This document shows positions 42,401-51,500 of a stretch of 64,000 nucleotides of DNA, one piece after another. Numbering within the stretch: the first letter of the stretch is position 1; each line of letters opens with the position of its first letter. Below the pieces are notes generated by a model. It was not told the DNA's origin, ran no database searches, and saw nothing but the letters and a program-made list of their open reading frames with translations. A program made the translations under genes and the position numbers. The DNA lies in contig OW569383.1 of assembly GCA_937625935.1 (NCBI GenBank), positions 124,001 to 188,000 of the forward strand, in the 5' to 3' direction. This DNA comes from Tetramitus jugosus (Eukaryota > Heterolobosea > Eutetramitea > Acrasida > Vahlkampfiidae).

Positions 42401-43824
42401 TCTCTCAATACCTAGCAGACTTTGACTCCAGTTCTGATCCTAGCTTCTCTGCTATCGAAATACCTGGACAATATGGCACACACGAGAAACCTGATGTGGA
42501 GAACAATATTAAGATTGTTGGTTTTGATCCCTCTATTCTTGTCATGGGGTCTTTGAGAAGACCAAAGAGAATCAAGATTCATGGCACAGATGAGAAAGAA
42601 TACATGTTTCTTGTGAAGGGAGGTGAAGACTTGCGCCAAGATCAAAGAGTTCAACAATTATTCGAAGTGATGAACAACGTGTTACGCAGTGATCCTGTCT
42701 CTTGCAAGAGAAATCTTCATCTTAAAACGTACAGTGTTGTACCCATGGCTAAAGATGTCGGTATTATTGAATGGGTGGACAACACGAGACCGTTAAAAGC
42801 TCTAATCGAAGAGGAGTTGTCACGGAGCATCAACACACCGAATGCTGAGATATTGAGACATCCTACAACTATTATGCACATGAATATGCTGAAAAGTGTT
42901 CAACCAAAAGATGTTCAATTGAATCAAGCACAACAATATCTTTGTCTCTTCCAAAAGGGGAAGAGGGAGATGGTGGAAGCACTGATATCTGAGCAATATA
43001 AGCTAATTCCTCCAGATCTGTTAAAGAACAGTATCATGTCTCTGGCTTCTTCTGCTGAAGCATTCTTTACACTACGAAACAGGTATTCTAAGAGCTTGGC
43101 TGTGTTTAACACCTGTTCCTATATTTTGGGAATCGGAGATAGACATTTGGAGAACTTTTTATTGGATTGTTCGGATGGTCAAATACTTGGTATCGACTTT
43201 GGACATGCGTTCGGCTCTGCCACAGAGATACTTCCTGTTCCAGAACTCATGCCCTTCCGATTAACTCGTCAATTGCTTCATGTCATGCATCCGTTGTCTG
43301 CCTCCAATAATTTAACTATGTACCAACAGGATGGGATGGTGATTGGTGGCGGATTGTACAAAGAAAGTATGATCCATACGTTAAGCGCATTGCATCACAA
43401 TCAAGATATACTGCTGAATACGATGGATGTATTTATCAAGGAACCATTAGTCGATTGGCTCAAATTCGCCAACAGGAACAAGCAACAAAACAGCGAAGAG
43501 GAACAGTCATCATCGAATCAAAACTCAAGTGCCACCCAATCGTGGTATCCTCAACGAAAGATTCGATTGGCTGAACAAAAGCTCAGCCTGGTGAATCCTG
43601 TGCATATCACATTGGATGATGTCAACTCAAATCCTCATTTGAAACAAGTTCTCAAATACATTGAACAAGTCGTAAAAGGAGACGAAGGATTAAACATTCG
43701 AGCTCAGATACCTGTAAGCACCCCATGCAATTCAGTTAAGCAGCAAGTGGAATGCTTGATTGATATGGCCACAGATCCAAACATTTTGGGAAGAACCTAT
43801 ATTGGTTGGTGCTCTCACTTCTAG
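30478..43824 (+). CDS. PRKDC: DNA-dependent protein kinase catalytic subunit (DNA-PKcs)
   Basis: One uninterrupted frame of 4,448 residues, against about 4,130 in human. The N-terminus holds Asn and Ser runs, followed by a very long helical (HEAT-type) region. A segment at about 2,930-3,020 holds several TQ motifs before LYRTYRTGELPDIQI, which matches the region preceding the FAT domain of DNA-PKcs. The kinase domain has SLRRPKRIKIHG, the ATP Lys in VKGGEDLRQDQ (K4047), the catalytic loop ILGIGDRHLENF (D4221, N4226) and DFGHAFG (D4240), all intact. The FATC tail contains ATDPNILGRTYIGW, almost identical to animal DNA-PKcs. The gene therefore encodes an active kinase, not the TRRAP pseudokinase. 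DNA-PKcs binds Ku on broken DNA ends and drives non-homologous end joining in the nucleus. Confidence 0.97.
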   Translation: MQALERNFQLLFSIIGHNNNNNSNNDISNNETSSSSSSDHMNRIVLLNPINIISDMNDQISRLTIDMNNNSHNNNNNNNNDDDVSGAISHMLFNEQKSIFHIVDHLLKMRHSLQFSDENKKTSIYTRKAILDLVNNYMKIILSRHHHNSSHSGSSSSNNNNNNNNNSGLIDYAHHIQVWCFQILRRDDSSVVRVSAIAPLIQLVEHDLLNQQQQQSTFTTNNNNAASSSSSSTSSSSSSSNDSSSMMMMTTNAGHIFDVLMPLLKKKVGRSSSSSSSSGGLSNTLFSQMLILLAKLCQYYPSEMTTNNRYRQLFQVMMETLNHQSNKALPDSQLIVGAFKGIECYLYQFEPFDTTMTNTSGVVSSSSSSSSAVASTSRSSSSSTGSSLGMLYSYMTISLERTDASRHDIPKAALSLLATHAYPFREYLTVDAEKMYERMKLLCNHRNDKVRKHAFRALDAYLSHVAHELVMSSNTVGEGSQRVRSVELNQRAFFILLDQFKQMLDLKKNNNSNNNGSNTSSPQLWNNKNTLSMAIRSFGQFAAPMSRFLGQADTKLILLKLLKMSDQLLTRSQEELEESISHLPSFLSVFANLILQLDTVDGWVIDHLERIFGVLFLVYPKQFLFPKYRYANYISVMKLFVALYLKQNSLDLLLSRIVFQGLTLTISNSTSSSTAATPSADEEESVQAQSMNDSDSSVPLHVQYLDLWSNMLNPKNIQLVKWNFPWVQLNFGTDLQDHMFSVIYDRVLNSIIDMINKLDVRCKVVSISNNNAAEKNAENSESSNITDIRPANPKDYELYLNLVEFSKEFLRKCQPRHCTRWVYILSKVLIDKVQRFPHASGFFKILTIVMKISEQFNYFEGITEKSQIYDVIISSPPDSTAETGNQLYQQLFVPDDKTRVSCFHLLSKFCKSTIMGLHEQKGDMLAASLCFILAMPKQFISTELFVLPLNIAFEMGRSYLPLASVGLTALEYYMKVLSYDSLKVFLPNILPVLGQYLTVRSSVDDDMGGGIRDVNKQLKSKHRNTIQKQDLDNERRKAKEASKLFKDIDNISLRSVQLRIIRLLGKLGGENALILSDEKEENKQAIAWDTKERVQFSLPFRDVKPEIFYDPILPRVVELAESSSDRQTKIAAGEFLHSIVIYMIGRNAYSPQARQRAQQKLQEEQEAQRRREQSQSTSETSENKVGETLSEPTPFYQIYVHIFPSLLKLAVDMEVVTKQLFEPLIYQLTHWLTQNMHYENRETMALLDCLIEGVSNAKDGALRDLCANLLNEFLRWSIKHDKTGKYVNAKSLFQRLYSQLHHPNAHKRLGAVLAFNRMYRTFREVEAIVDKHVLELLYNTLTSLRIASNSEEDLQAVNSVMNSSGNNSSSSSGIVERTNELVEHIEKVILYKHKLLSVPKSDRGVITCLRDMVEWVFVHCSSNQILLRKQCMRLFPVLCMQLEDFDTEDGPKRWVYMMTKQKSIEFVVGNVHRELSTMEGILNMMEEKKTTSGQLNHLLFWMGSLEAYVDYLLWLFNAQIMYPHSIFQGHNVQKTESAAKRIKLSDGNQEASASSTEAPTNIHPLFSHIFKFMKDYAWKKPLQILGSITSAEEERLNAKKCSTLLKVIDFMVLMTEKFSDTLIKQELKIVNTRFFGLILTCLLNPERVGLSTTQESIQVVLPRQIKKILYAVLHDKKLKDGGYATTMVATLKKLLNSDGRINLNRFSLSDLNLNLDDATFLFRGYRLIHMLNILEGNIATSTPQMSVKLGTMIFNYEQTLSPVQLQISKELWELCFEFGFPPRLLLQFLLDETRCSQSDYLSQRLTQIDVQRNEQLSNTITVLPTKGSLFYKNFKREVLSYILKRVDLFIGEMVEQSARYHSLIDIMLDIAQHLIRDSKLERTPFVASMAKNLGVLVHNVLVGKEDMFEYNLGVCKLVEKLLILDTTSITCQPDTISIICKMVEHALKSRKDVHNPTMDFKLQGIRVVPLVLHKLQSSDSAKQTTILYQVRHIVVNDFPLSYTELQPNSAAYEDHIALLEELLTAMCSSKSVEFMEQVLPIFRWKDHPMKHKISTHLKRFIVALPSEQILICMNMCLKTLFNETLPMDIRQNIVQWVCLLCAQTIHPSVLTKFFEQNIKKIAQSITTTVNYDPTVINQDDMRAVYVTKTCCFNLIEAMYRLLPAITVKDSINKIFGDNKDGLSGKELTEKVMRAAYTARSFRPSDEEMRVVGYSLMMEYHTSAYNALAGAVKCTQTQEKFYTGFLFKEKNNDLWNNIVDIQKKYDFQIETNFSLYNKAVQELRIDTTKTSEDRGNFRLKYLSSQYLSDSSLSSDIPYIGSFFVPGSRYATAAVVDNKSDEESSASMTNDSNKEKPDIESEETLELDEVNSNPCMVTILRIVDYLTHTFKPDKKVMPSWMNELFNTLDDETTHPNVKIFIAKIIINKSSVFEPYATKLFAPLIRLVISKDNGGTGIHYFVRDMVVLLLKWKDMMPSDTTEDRSLASALVAYLMKHCAHQKRLILRSNLELIKFLVEKWRNRISIQKNIILGWICFDQQSASAKLARTTGLQLLGVILANDIAAYDHELDISIIAEQKFYDKIIENLKFQNKDVYESAAEVAGMLLNQLMNTNQAEERVDQSIQMFEQTLLAMLNSFIYAKQYDRLLNCLNKIGIHCTTFLDHFLPTKILDIMPHLYGVFKKIALQIICWRAENIENLYLHLKPYIPQFLHHQEETTQLLVLQIILKLARTMTKDDVFHFVRVIKEQLHENEEVFHSTFSEESRTLYYNILIWLFDNKEGFRNEEIIRTELLKGLNDQSEPIRRKILEFWDQESRLSVQSINRLEQMFTMLYSQKSGEQWLNNASFLLLQLLHRSPDFTDSKALFSESLSDCEFKEYQVDLSWQSRSLPMTPLFSSHQGSDPIMNSYSSLQSFSASYNPDAIVKVEPNDNEDQKGNMNRSGVIKATQTAQFSLTQFGSSIRESLSDPTLTQTSLLFTPFKRISTQTSNEAMEQPGHSTGSNLRLRRRFFALKDTQSTLNQAKRAVRMKKEREAWEAKQKMQRRNKIELYRTYRTGELPDIQIAVRELIVPLQALCLTDMKIAKDTFISLYSAIHPSLTSSENHTTIENIMRYFETMMSQSKDCPLLISSLLSLCLKHPDIINSTAQSISPNLIREASLQSRNVELGVLVLEKYISSKFLQEKDVSNDEDPMSDDEENEQKSKLNSMEAKQRLDCWIELGKLYKAVKDDDVVRSIFENNVSDQAITHKSLNHELQGEFNEAAKIYMEGTKDYLNGWKGKDEPRPHKQEVEFWRERQLECFRKLSMWDKLSECISRDVKGDDSNNSIMHIWNMKNTDTLLPLYIESQLKSSTDQSEFQQFLAESFEDETRRSILELRFSPELAAYSIMIGQNEKAKSHVIDAYGQFVVSWSSLNSLSKTERHSLLQKLQRLVEIEEYVNFLHIPPQSKMNGFLKLINTWKYRTPSMTLDDIHVWDNIVCNRDKLLDNLAKQALSIAVKVENNSFARVMDDVSQTFNPSSSSLDIMDSLNVTDIDSNKKNHLDVSSIGEMITKERTSMFIKAARAVRKQFYTSAAQKYLKQSKTSNESSELDFQFFSSLVKLMNIKGVKHQEYCTKFDATLSFFSKQEEKYCSEQASISTKIKFQCLKAKTYIKYAESLERHEEKSNKFGTASQLYETALTILQKTSRIARENALTTGVTATGKVYMTFGTLCDNLLKTESNITISPTKEQLAISVVNSFLSAMQCDSQQATAKFPRLLELLEKYSDSRNEFKRFINDKTMLIPSYMFIPWISQILGHLNGDEASYLLPILDSIATAYPNALYFPLNISRSDITNPNTNTQAKISSLEQRLRNPVLDQVISSLRDLDHPELRFKSWIDEIKSVYKQCAHNQTQLQAELKSIWAKTFDDLFDVSKPYSGVYNKRFAKNWSPIMKKEFGGRDGAKIIQLDVRNFEKKALKYMMEMRKTKGALQPGKMKLNYFSQYLADFDSSSDPSFSAIEIPGQYGTHEKPDVENNIKIVGFDPSILVMGSLRRPKRIKIHGTDEKEYMFLVKGGEDLRQDQRVQQLFEVMNNVLRSDPVSCKRNLHLKTYSVVPMAKDVGIIEWVDNTRPLKALIEEELSRSINTPNAEILRHPTTIMHMNMLKSVQPKDVQLNQAQQYLCLFQKGKREMVEALISEQYKLIPPDLLKNSIMSLASSAEAFFTLRNRYSKSLAVFNTCSYILGIGDRHLENFLLDCSDGQILGIDFGHAFGSATEILPVPELMPFRLTRQLLHVMHPLSASNNLTMYQQDGMVIGGGLYKESMIHTLSALHHNQDILLNTMDVFIKEPLVDWLKFANRNKQQNSEEEQSSSNQNSSATQSWYPQRKIRLAEQKLSLVNPVHITLDDVNSNPHLKQVLKYIEQVVKGDEGLNIRAQIPVSTPCNSVKQQVECLIDMATDPNILGRTYIGWCSHF

Positions 43825-44224
43825 CTCAAGGTTCTTCGCAACCTTCCGATTCTACGCAGAATACGGTTTGGTAATCGTTCCCTCTCAACTCACTGAAAAC
43901 AAGAAACTCAGAGGATGGCACAGCGAGCTTTGACTTGTTGTCGACATGCATTGATTGAAGCCAATCTGGAAGGGAGGAAGATTATTATTCCAAAAAAGCT
44001 CCGGATGTCGTGTTCTGTCGACTGTTATTGGAGATTTGGATGAACCCGACATCGATTGTTCTTCTTTCCATTTGAAACCAAACGGAGATCTGTCAGATAT
44101 CCCCGTACACCCCTAGGGCAACTTTTGGAGGTTCCAACAGAGCAGTCAACTCAGTCGGAGAGCGACAAATTATTGGGCCAACATTCATAATATCATCCGT
44201 ATCAAAGAAGTCATAACAGCAATA
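43825..44224. other. intergenic, 400 bases, DNA-PKcs 3' flank and receptor promoter
   Basis: Directly after the DNA-PKcs stop is a 6-base-stem hairpin (AAGGTT/AACCTT, 43828-43845), followed by a smaller one (ATTCT/AGAAT, near 43850-43863). They may mark the transcript end. Nothing else was recognised before the receptor start. Confidence 0.35.
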
Positions 44225-47200
44225 ATGAAAAGTAAATTTGGAGTCTTGCTTGCCTTTTGCTTACATGCGTTCCTATTGTCATGCATATGTTCCATCTGTG
44301 CTGTTTCTGCAGCCATTTCATCCCCAAACATTCCAGTCAATTGGATTCAAGGCATGGGTGATGGTATCTCTTTTTCTTCCATGACAACTGTGGGATCAAC
44401 AAACGAAATTGTTGTCGTTGGAACATTGAATCTGACGTCGGCAGGTGGATCTCCAGTGATGGAAAATGTTCTGAACTCGGAACCATTCAGTGGTTCTTCA
44501 CTAATGGGATTTGTATCGGTGATGAGGAGCGACGGTAATCCCTCGTGGACAAGGTTACTTGATTTTTCCCCAAACACTGTGACTGAATGGACAGATCGAC
44601 TCTATGTCGCAGGATCGAAGAATAATAGTTCTGGTTCAATTCATCGATTTTCACTACAAGGAGATGTTGTCGGAACAACGTTGGAGGTACCGAACACCTG
44701 GTTCTATGGAAGTTCTGTTGATCCAGCAACAGACTTGCTGTATTTCACTGGAACAGAGATGGCGAATGATAAGTCGAGCGTAGCGGTATTTCTTTTAGAT
44801 TCAGGAGGAAGCCTCACTACTTTTTTGAGTTCATCTTATGGAGTAGGAAGAAATACAGGAAACAATATCGTTGTTCGAAACAATATTGTTGGTTTATCTC
44901 TAACTGTTGAGAGTTTGATTAATCTATGTGGAACAACACTGAATCCAAGTGGTGAGTCAAACTTCTATGCAATTATAGACTTACACAATCAAGCTATCTA
45001 CGACCTTCAGCATTATGGAAACAAGCCACACCTAGTGACCGCGAAACTATCAGGCACATTTTTCGGTCTTTCATTCGATGGGACTAAGTTTCATCAGTAC
45101 TCCAGTGGTGGAATCTTTCCCGTTTCCATGTTTGCCGACACATCCGCAGGTTCATTAGAAATATATGGACTGAATGGTGAATCAGCTCAATTTCTTGTCG
45201 TCACAGGCAAAGTTACTGGTTCAGTTCCTATCCTGGGGAAAACAACTATTGCGTCTAGCCAATTTCGTGTCCCAGACGGTTTTGTGTGTAAAATTGCATA
45301 TCCAATTGGTAGTAGTGTCGTTTGTGATCTTTTTGGAAGTGATCCTCTGGTTTCCAGTGGAAGATTGGTATCTGTGGATGCCGTTGGAAATATCATTGTT
45401 GCGGCTCAAGCAGGAATCTCACAAATGGGTTAATATTGTCCTTCCACAAGGGTATATTAATGTAATTACGAGTCTCGGAGCAATGTCAAATGCAACCATC
45501 ATTTTGTCACAACATCTGAAAGATAGTTCCACTCTTCTTGAGTCCAACTACCGATATCTCATTAACAGACCAATCAATGTGACAGGGTATTTTGTGTTAG
45601 TGTCTGCTGGTGCGGTATTGACGTTCAGTGAAAATGGAAGATTGAACCTCAAGTGGACTATTTTGACAATGGAAGGAAGTCCCACATCGTTCATTCAAAT
45701 CCGAAGCCTTGATGAAAACCCAATGGCAAGAATTATTTCAGACTCATCAAACATCAGAATGGACTACGTTGTCATTGGAAAGGGAATGAGCTTTGTTAAT
45801 GCACGACAAGGTTTATTATTCATTTCAAATTCTTTGTTTGAAAATGCAGGAGAAAATATGATTCAAGTTCAGGATGCCGCCAAAGTGTCTATCCTTTACA
45901 ATACTCTTTCTTCGGACAGGTCCTCTTTCACTCCAACTATTGTCATTTCGAAAAGTAGCTCCTTCACACTAACGGATGTTTCCGTCGTGGGTAATTCATT
46001 TCAGATGTCAGGATCTGCACCAATCTTGGAGGTGTCTATCAAGACTTCCGCATCAATCACCATAACCAACAATAGGTTTGTGGGAAAAGGTCGGGGTGCA
46101 TGGATCTATACATACACAGGTCAATTAACTGTTACTGAGAATACTTTTACAAGTCTAGGAGATCCATTAACTATTACTATCATTGATGATGCTCTATCAA
46201 TCGCAGCAGTCGACAGTAATCAATTTATAGAATGTACTGGGGCAGTTTCGGTTTTCAAAGAAAATGCAGGGAAATTGTATATAAGAGGTAACCTATTCAG
46301 AAGAAATAATGCCAGATACATTCTGCGCGTTGACAATATGGCTTTTTGTTCACGGCGATTATTGATCGAAGGCAATGTGTTTCATGGGAATACTTTATCT
46401 GATCAAGTTGTTTCCATGATGTTTCCAATGACTGGGTGTGCACTCTTTGATTTCAGGAGCAACACAATAGTGGACAATACTCTGCTTTCACCTTCTGCTC
46501 ACCTGCTGAATGTGAACGGAGAAATCAGAATCCACAGAAATATCTTTCAGTACTCTCCTAACTCACTCGTCAATCGTGGATCATCGATTTTGGATGTACA
46601 GTTCAACAATTGGGGAACAACTGACCCAGTCCAAGTGAGACTTGCTTCAGGTAACTCATCACCCACACTGAGGAGTGTAACTTCTCTTTACAGTCCATTT
46701 ATCGATCAATTCGGAAATGTGATGGAGGTAGACTTTTTCAATAAGACTGAAAAACGAAGTATCGTTGATTGCCAAAGTGTGAAAGATTTTTGGCCAAGCG
46801 CCCCTTCTGCCGTGTACAGAATCAATCCATATTGTCAATCAATGCTAGTATCTTGTAGAATGACCGACAAAGCTTCAATTGTTCTCCAGAGAAGACAACA
46901 TTTAGACACGAGTTTTACTGTTGGATGGACTACTTATGAAGAAGGATTTGGGAATTTGGATGGAGATTTCTTCTTGGGATTGAAAAAGTTTTATCTACTT
47001 ACGAAAACTACCAACAAGACAAAAGTAGAATATTGGGATGCTCAGTATAAGCATTATTTCATTAGTGGTGCTATGACGATTGGACCTTCTGACACAAACT
47101 ACGCCCTAACCACTGACATTGGTGAAATGAATCATTCGAAAATTTCTTTCGGAACTGCAGACCACTCTGATAGTGAATCTGTTGCATGTGCAAACAATCA

Positions 47201-50200
47201 ACTGTCAGGATGGTGGTTTGGAAATTGTTCGAGCCCCAATTCCTGGAATTTGAATGCGCCGATATCTTCTACTGCGAGTTTAGTGTATGTGGGACCAAGA
47301 AAGGACATCTTTGGGACTCATTGGGAACTAGAATGTTCATCAGATTATCGAGATACGATGGTTTGTAACTCATCAATAACATGTTTTAACCGAAATCAAA
47401 ATGATTCGGATGTTTGCTCAGGTAATGGTAATTGTGAAGGATTAGACTCTTGCGTTTGTTATCCGGGCTTTTCTGGAGATGATTGTAGCGAACTTTTAGT
47501 TTCGATTAGCTATTCGCAGAGCAAGTATTGTGAAGATATTGTGTTCTCAGTAAACACGTTCAAAGGGAATAGGAGTTACACGTACGTATGGTCAATGTAC
47601 AATGCTAACGGAATGAAACCTGGAGTCGAAGCTTATCTATCATCCCAAAACAATCATTCAATGATCTTACCTGCTTACTACATGAGTGTCTCTGTAAATA
47701 CTATTCAAGTTGATATTTTGGACGAGGGAATTAACATCGGGCAAGCACGCCAAGCATTTATGATGCCTCAGCCTGTTCTTGAGTCGAACAATATCGACAT
47801 CAGAGATTCTCATATTATTGTCAGACAATTTGAAGTTTACTCCTACATTCTGAGAACAAGAGACTTGCCAATTTGTGCCAACAGCGAGACCAAGATATGG
47901 ACAATTAATGGAAGAGAGTATCAAACTCTCGAAAACTCGGTTTCTCTCGATCTTGTTTCAACGCAATCAGAAACTCTCGACATTACTCTGAAATTATTAT
48001 CATCAGTGACACGAGCCAATGTTAGTGTTTCAATAATCCCAGCTCGTCCTGTGGCAATTATTTCGGGAGGAAATAGAATGGTAACTGCATTTCACAACCA
48101 CACTATTGATGCCTCAAGAAGCTATGATCTCACTGTATCTAGCAGCACCACTGCTCTATTCCATTGGAGTTGTGTCGGTTGCAAAAATTTGGTGTCATCC
48201 AATAGATCTACAGTTGTATTTAATGAAGATGTGGGAGTGTATTCGCTTATCGTTGTCTATTACCCTGATATCCTTGTCCCTTCTCGAAGAACAAGTTCAC
48301 AGGTGACGCTAACTGTGATTGATGACCTTTCTGATATGCCAATCCCACAAATAACTACTACGCTGCCAGATCTACTCGATGCACGTAACAAGCTACGTAT
48401 TGAGCCATCAGTTTCTAAGAATCGTCCAAATCATTTGCTTGATTATGAGTGGATAGTGTATATAAAGGAGAAGATTGAAACAACAGTGATCTCAGGGAGT
48501 TCATACAATGTTGTCCCCCTGGTTTTGTCACAGGGATTTCTCAAACCCAATAGCTCGTATGTATTCACATACCGAGTCAGATATAGAAACTTTACAAACA
48601 ATGGTGTAGTGTCTGTATCAGCAAAAACTGCATCTGCTTCACTCATTCAGACTATTTCATGTTCTCCATGTAATGGAACTGCACTGGAGACACAATTTGG
48701 ATTCTCCATCGTTGCTACAGATCTCATTGAATACTATCCATTGCAATATTCATTCTCATATTTTGATCCATCGAGCAAGAGATTCATCCCACTTCAAACC
48801 ATCTCTAACTCACCAACTGTTCAAACCATACTGCCAAATTTGAATTCTAACCATATCATTATCCAGGGAACTGTGATCAATTTCTTCGGAATTGAATCAA
48901 TGGCACAACTGAACATTAGTTTGACAGTAATGGATACGTCAACCGTTCTGCAAGATCTCATTTCAAATTTGAATCGAAATTCCTCGAATAATATTCTGAC
49001 TTCGATCACTGGTTCACTAAATACAATCAAAATGAACAATGACTCTAACAAGATTGTGGAATCAGTTCTGTATTTCATGTCTGATAGTTTGGATCGAGAA
49101 GCATCCAACTCATCCATTTCAATCAGTACTGCAACGCTCAATATTAATGCAATTGAAACGTTGACAGAGCTGACTGCCTCATCAATGAGCTTTAATCTCA
49201 CAAAAAACTCTCATTTGCTCGTGGATAAAATTATTGATCTATGTATTAAAGGAAACCTTGAATTGAGAGACTCGACAACAAATTCGTTGGCCAGAGCTGT
49301 TTCAAATTTGATGATGAGTTATGGTACTGATGAATCTCACCAAACTAATCCCATGATATCCTCCATCTCCAAGATTTCTTCCTGGGTTGCCAACTCCAAG
49401 TGGATCTCTGAAAATCAAACCAACATTGTCACCGATACATATCAATTGTCTGTTAAAAAGGAAACCGGTGATACTATTCGTGGAACAGACATTTACACAA
49501 ATGACGTTCAAGTAACTGTTCCAAGAAACATTTCTGTTTTTTCATCCAAGCAAGTATATGTTGTTCAGTCTATCAGTTTCAATCATACTTTCAATCCCTA
49601 TCTCCTTACAAGTTCAAATTTCAGCACTCCTATTGTTGATTTTGAAATCAAACAAGGTGATACCAAGTTTAAACTGATGGACTTGGAGTATCCATTGGAA
49701 ATTGTGCTGAATAAGGAAGTTGAGAAAGAGAATTCGTCATTCCGATTTGAATGTCGATTCATGGATGAGAACACCAACTCTTCATGGTTCACAGATGGAT
49801 GTTGGTTGTACAAAGAAGATGAAAAAAGTGTCACATGTCATTGCAGTCACACAACAAGTTTCAGTGCGATGATCATATATGATCCAAAGGCACCCAACAA
49901 GACATCAGATGGGCTGTATATCACCAGCATCATTGTTAATTCATTCTTTGCATTGATTTGCATATTTCTATTGGTTATGAGTGTTGTTTGGATGAGAAAA
50001 CAACCAATCAAGTCTCGTTTCCTTGCTCCTTACATAGGGTTGGGAGCCATTATTGTGGAGTGTGTTTTAAATGGAATCATCAGAAATTCATTGCTCATCG
50101 CAGCCAACAGCGAAAAGGATTATAGAGGGATCAACAGCATTGCCTACTTGATTCTGACAATTGTGAACCCAGTTGTTCTACTGTCACTATTTATTTACTT

Positions 50201-51374
50201 ATGGCAAATGCTTCGATACTTCTTCCTGAAGAACTTATATGCCATAATGGATGTTGAAAAACGAAACTTGAAGAAAATTCGCTTCTTAAAGATGTTATCA
50301 TCCAAGTTGGTCTATGTTGTTCTTGGCTCGCTGGTATTTGCTGCTTCTTGCACTTACTTTGTTGTCATTTCCATCCTGGAGGCAACAAATGTAATCAAAC
50401 CAAATGCGGCCTCGACTGTCAATGCCCTTTCATTCTCCCTCATGTCACTTCTGCTGGGTGCGTTAATTGTGGCAACATTTATTTGGGACTGCACCATCAT
50501 TTTGAGTCGAAAACTGTTTAGAAGAGAATTGAAGAAGATGTCTGAAGGAAATGCTGACGTTGAATACTTGAAGAGAATTGTGTGGACATTTGTGAATCAT
50601 TTTAAGTCGGATGATCCATTGATGTTCAGAATTGAGTCTATTTTCATGGTATCCGCCATGATTGTCATGACTGTGTCATATATTGTGGGTATTTCCGATA
50701 GATTCAATTCTAGATCATCTCCCAATTCAACTGCCAAGATCATTGAATTCTTGTTCGATATTCTGTACATCTCATTGAGAATATTGGCATTTGGTGGCTT
50801 GGCAACACTGGTTCGCTTCATCCAACGTGTTAAACTTCACAGAGAACATGAAGATTACTCTCGATTGAAGCAATACATGAGTGAATTGAAGACAGGCACC
50901 AGTACTATTGAATCTCAATTGCAAAACATGCTGAGAGATGAGTATGGTTATCTGGCAATCTCCACATATGCCAAGAAGGAATTTGCACTTGAGAACATTA
51001 TTCTTTGGAAGAGATTGGAAGATGTGAGAGCAGAGAGCATGACTGCATCTGTTGAAAAGAGAAAGAAATATTTACAAGACTTGTTTGATGATTGCATAGT
51101 CAGAGGAAGTCCGTATGAGTGCAATCTTCCCAGCAAAATTGTGAAAAATTATCGAAAGATATTGGCTCAACGAGATGAGATTACAGCTGCTGATGCGGAA
51201 GAGCTGTTCTTGAGCGTGTCCAATGAGGTACTGATCAACATTTGTGACACATTTACCAGATTTTCAGTCTCACCAGAATACGCGCAATACCAGCGTGTCA
51301 GAGGTATGGCCAAAGAGCTACACGATCGTAATTTCATTAACAGTGAACTTCCTCTCGATCCCAGTATGAAGTAA
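44225..51374 (+). CDS. adhesion-GPCR-like 7TM receptor with C-terminal RGS domain (frame change near 45,420)
   Basis: Two frames make one protein of about 2,383 residues: 44225-45433, then from about 45,410 to 51374 one frame on. It starts with a signal peptide (LLAFCLHAFLLSCICSICAV), then a beta-propeller-like part ending in VSVDAVGNIIVAAQAG (SBBP-like repeat). A beta-helix-like region follows (ITITNNRFVGKG, LTVTENTFTSLG), then an EGF-like module at 47414-47490 (CSGNGNCEGLDSCVCYPGF) and a REJ/PKD-like region. A GPS motif comes next (GCWLYKEDEKSVTCHCSHTT, about 49,790-49,870). Seven membrane helices run from about 49,914 to 50,830. An RGS domain occupies about 50,970-51,300 (LENIILWKRLEDVR, SPYECNLPSKIVKNYRKIL). 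The GPS suggests autoproteolysis at the His-Thr/Thr step, and the RGS domain suggests built-in G-alpha GTPase acceleration. Both are family-based inferences. Confidence 0.85.
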
Positions 51375-51500
51375 CTGCACAATAGTAATTTAATAGATAA
51401 AGTCTCTCTACTCACCAAATATCATAAGAATCAACTTTCATTGTTTTTGAATACAACCAAAGAACCATCTAGTCGTTCATTACACGTGGCATTTTACTTT

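Noticed and set aside
30478-43824. TRRAP/Tra1 or TOR as the identity of the giant PIKK
   Set aside because: The kinase motifs are intact, unlike TRRAP, and both the SLRRPKRI/VKGGEDLRQDQ region and the ATDPNILGRT FATC tail match DNA-PKcs.
45368-45413. 46-base intron explaining the receptor frame change
   Set aside because: It would remove a propeller repeat that looks coding and is shorter than every other intron in the window.
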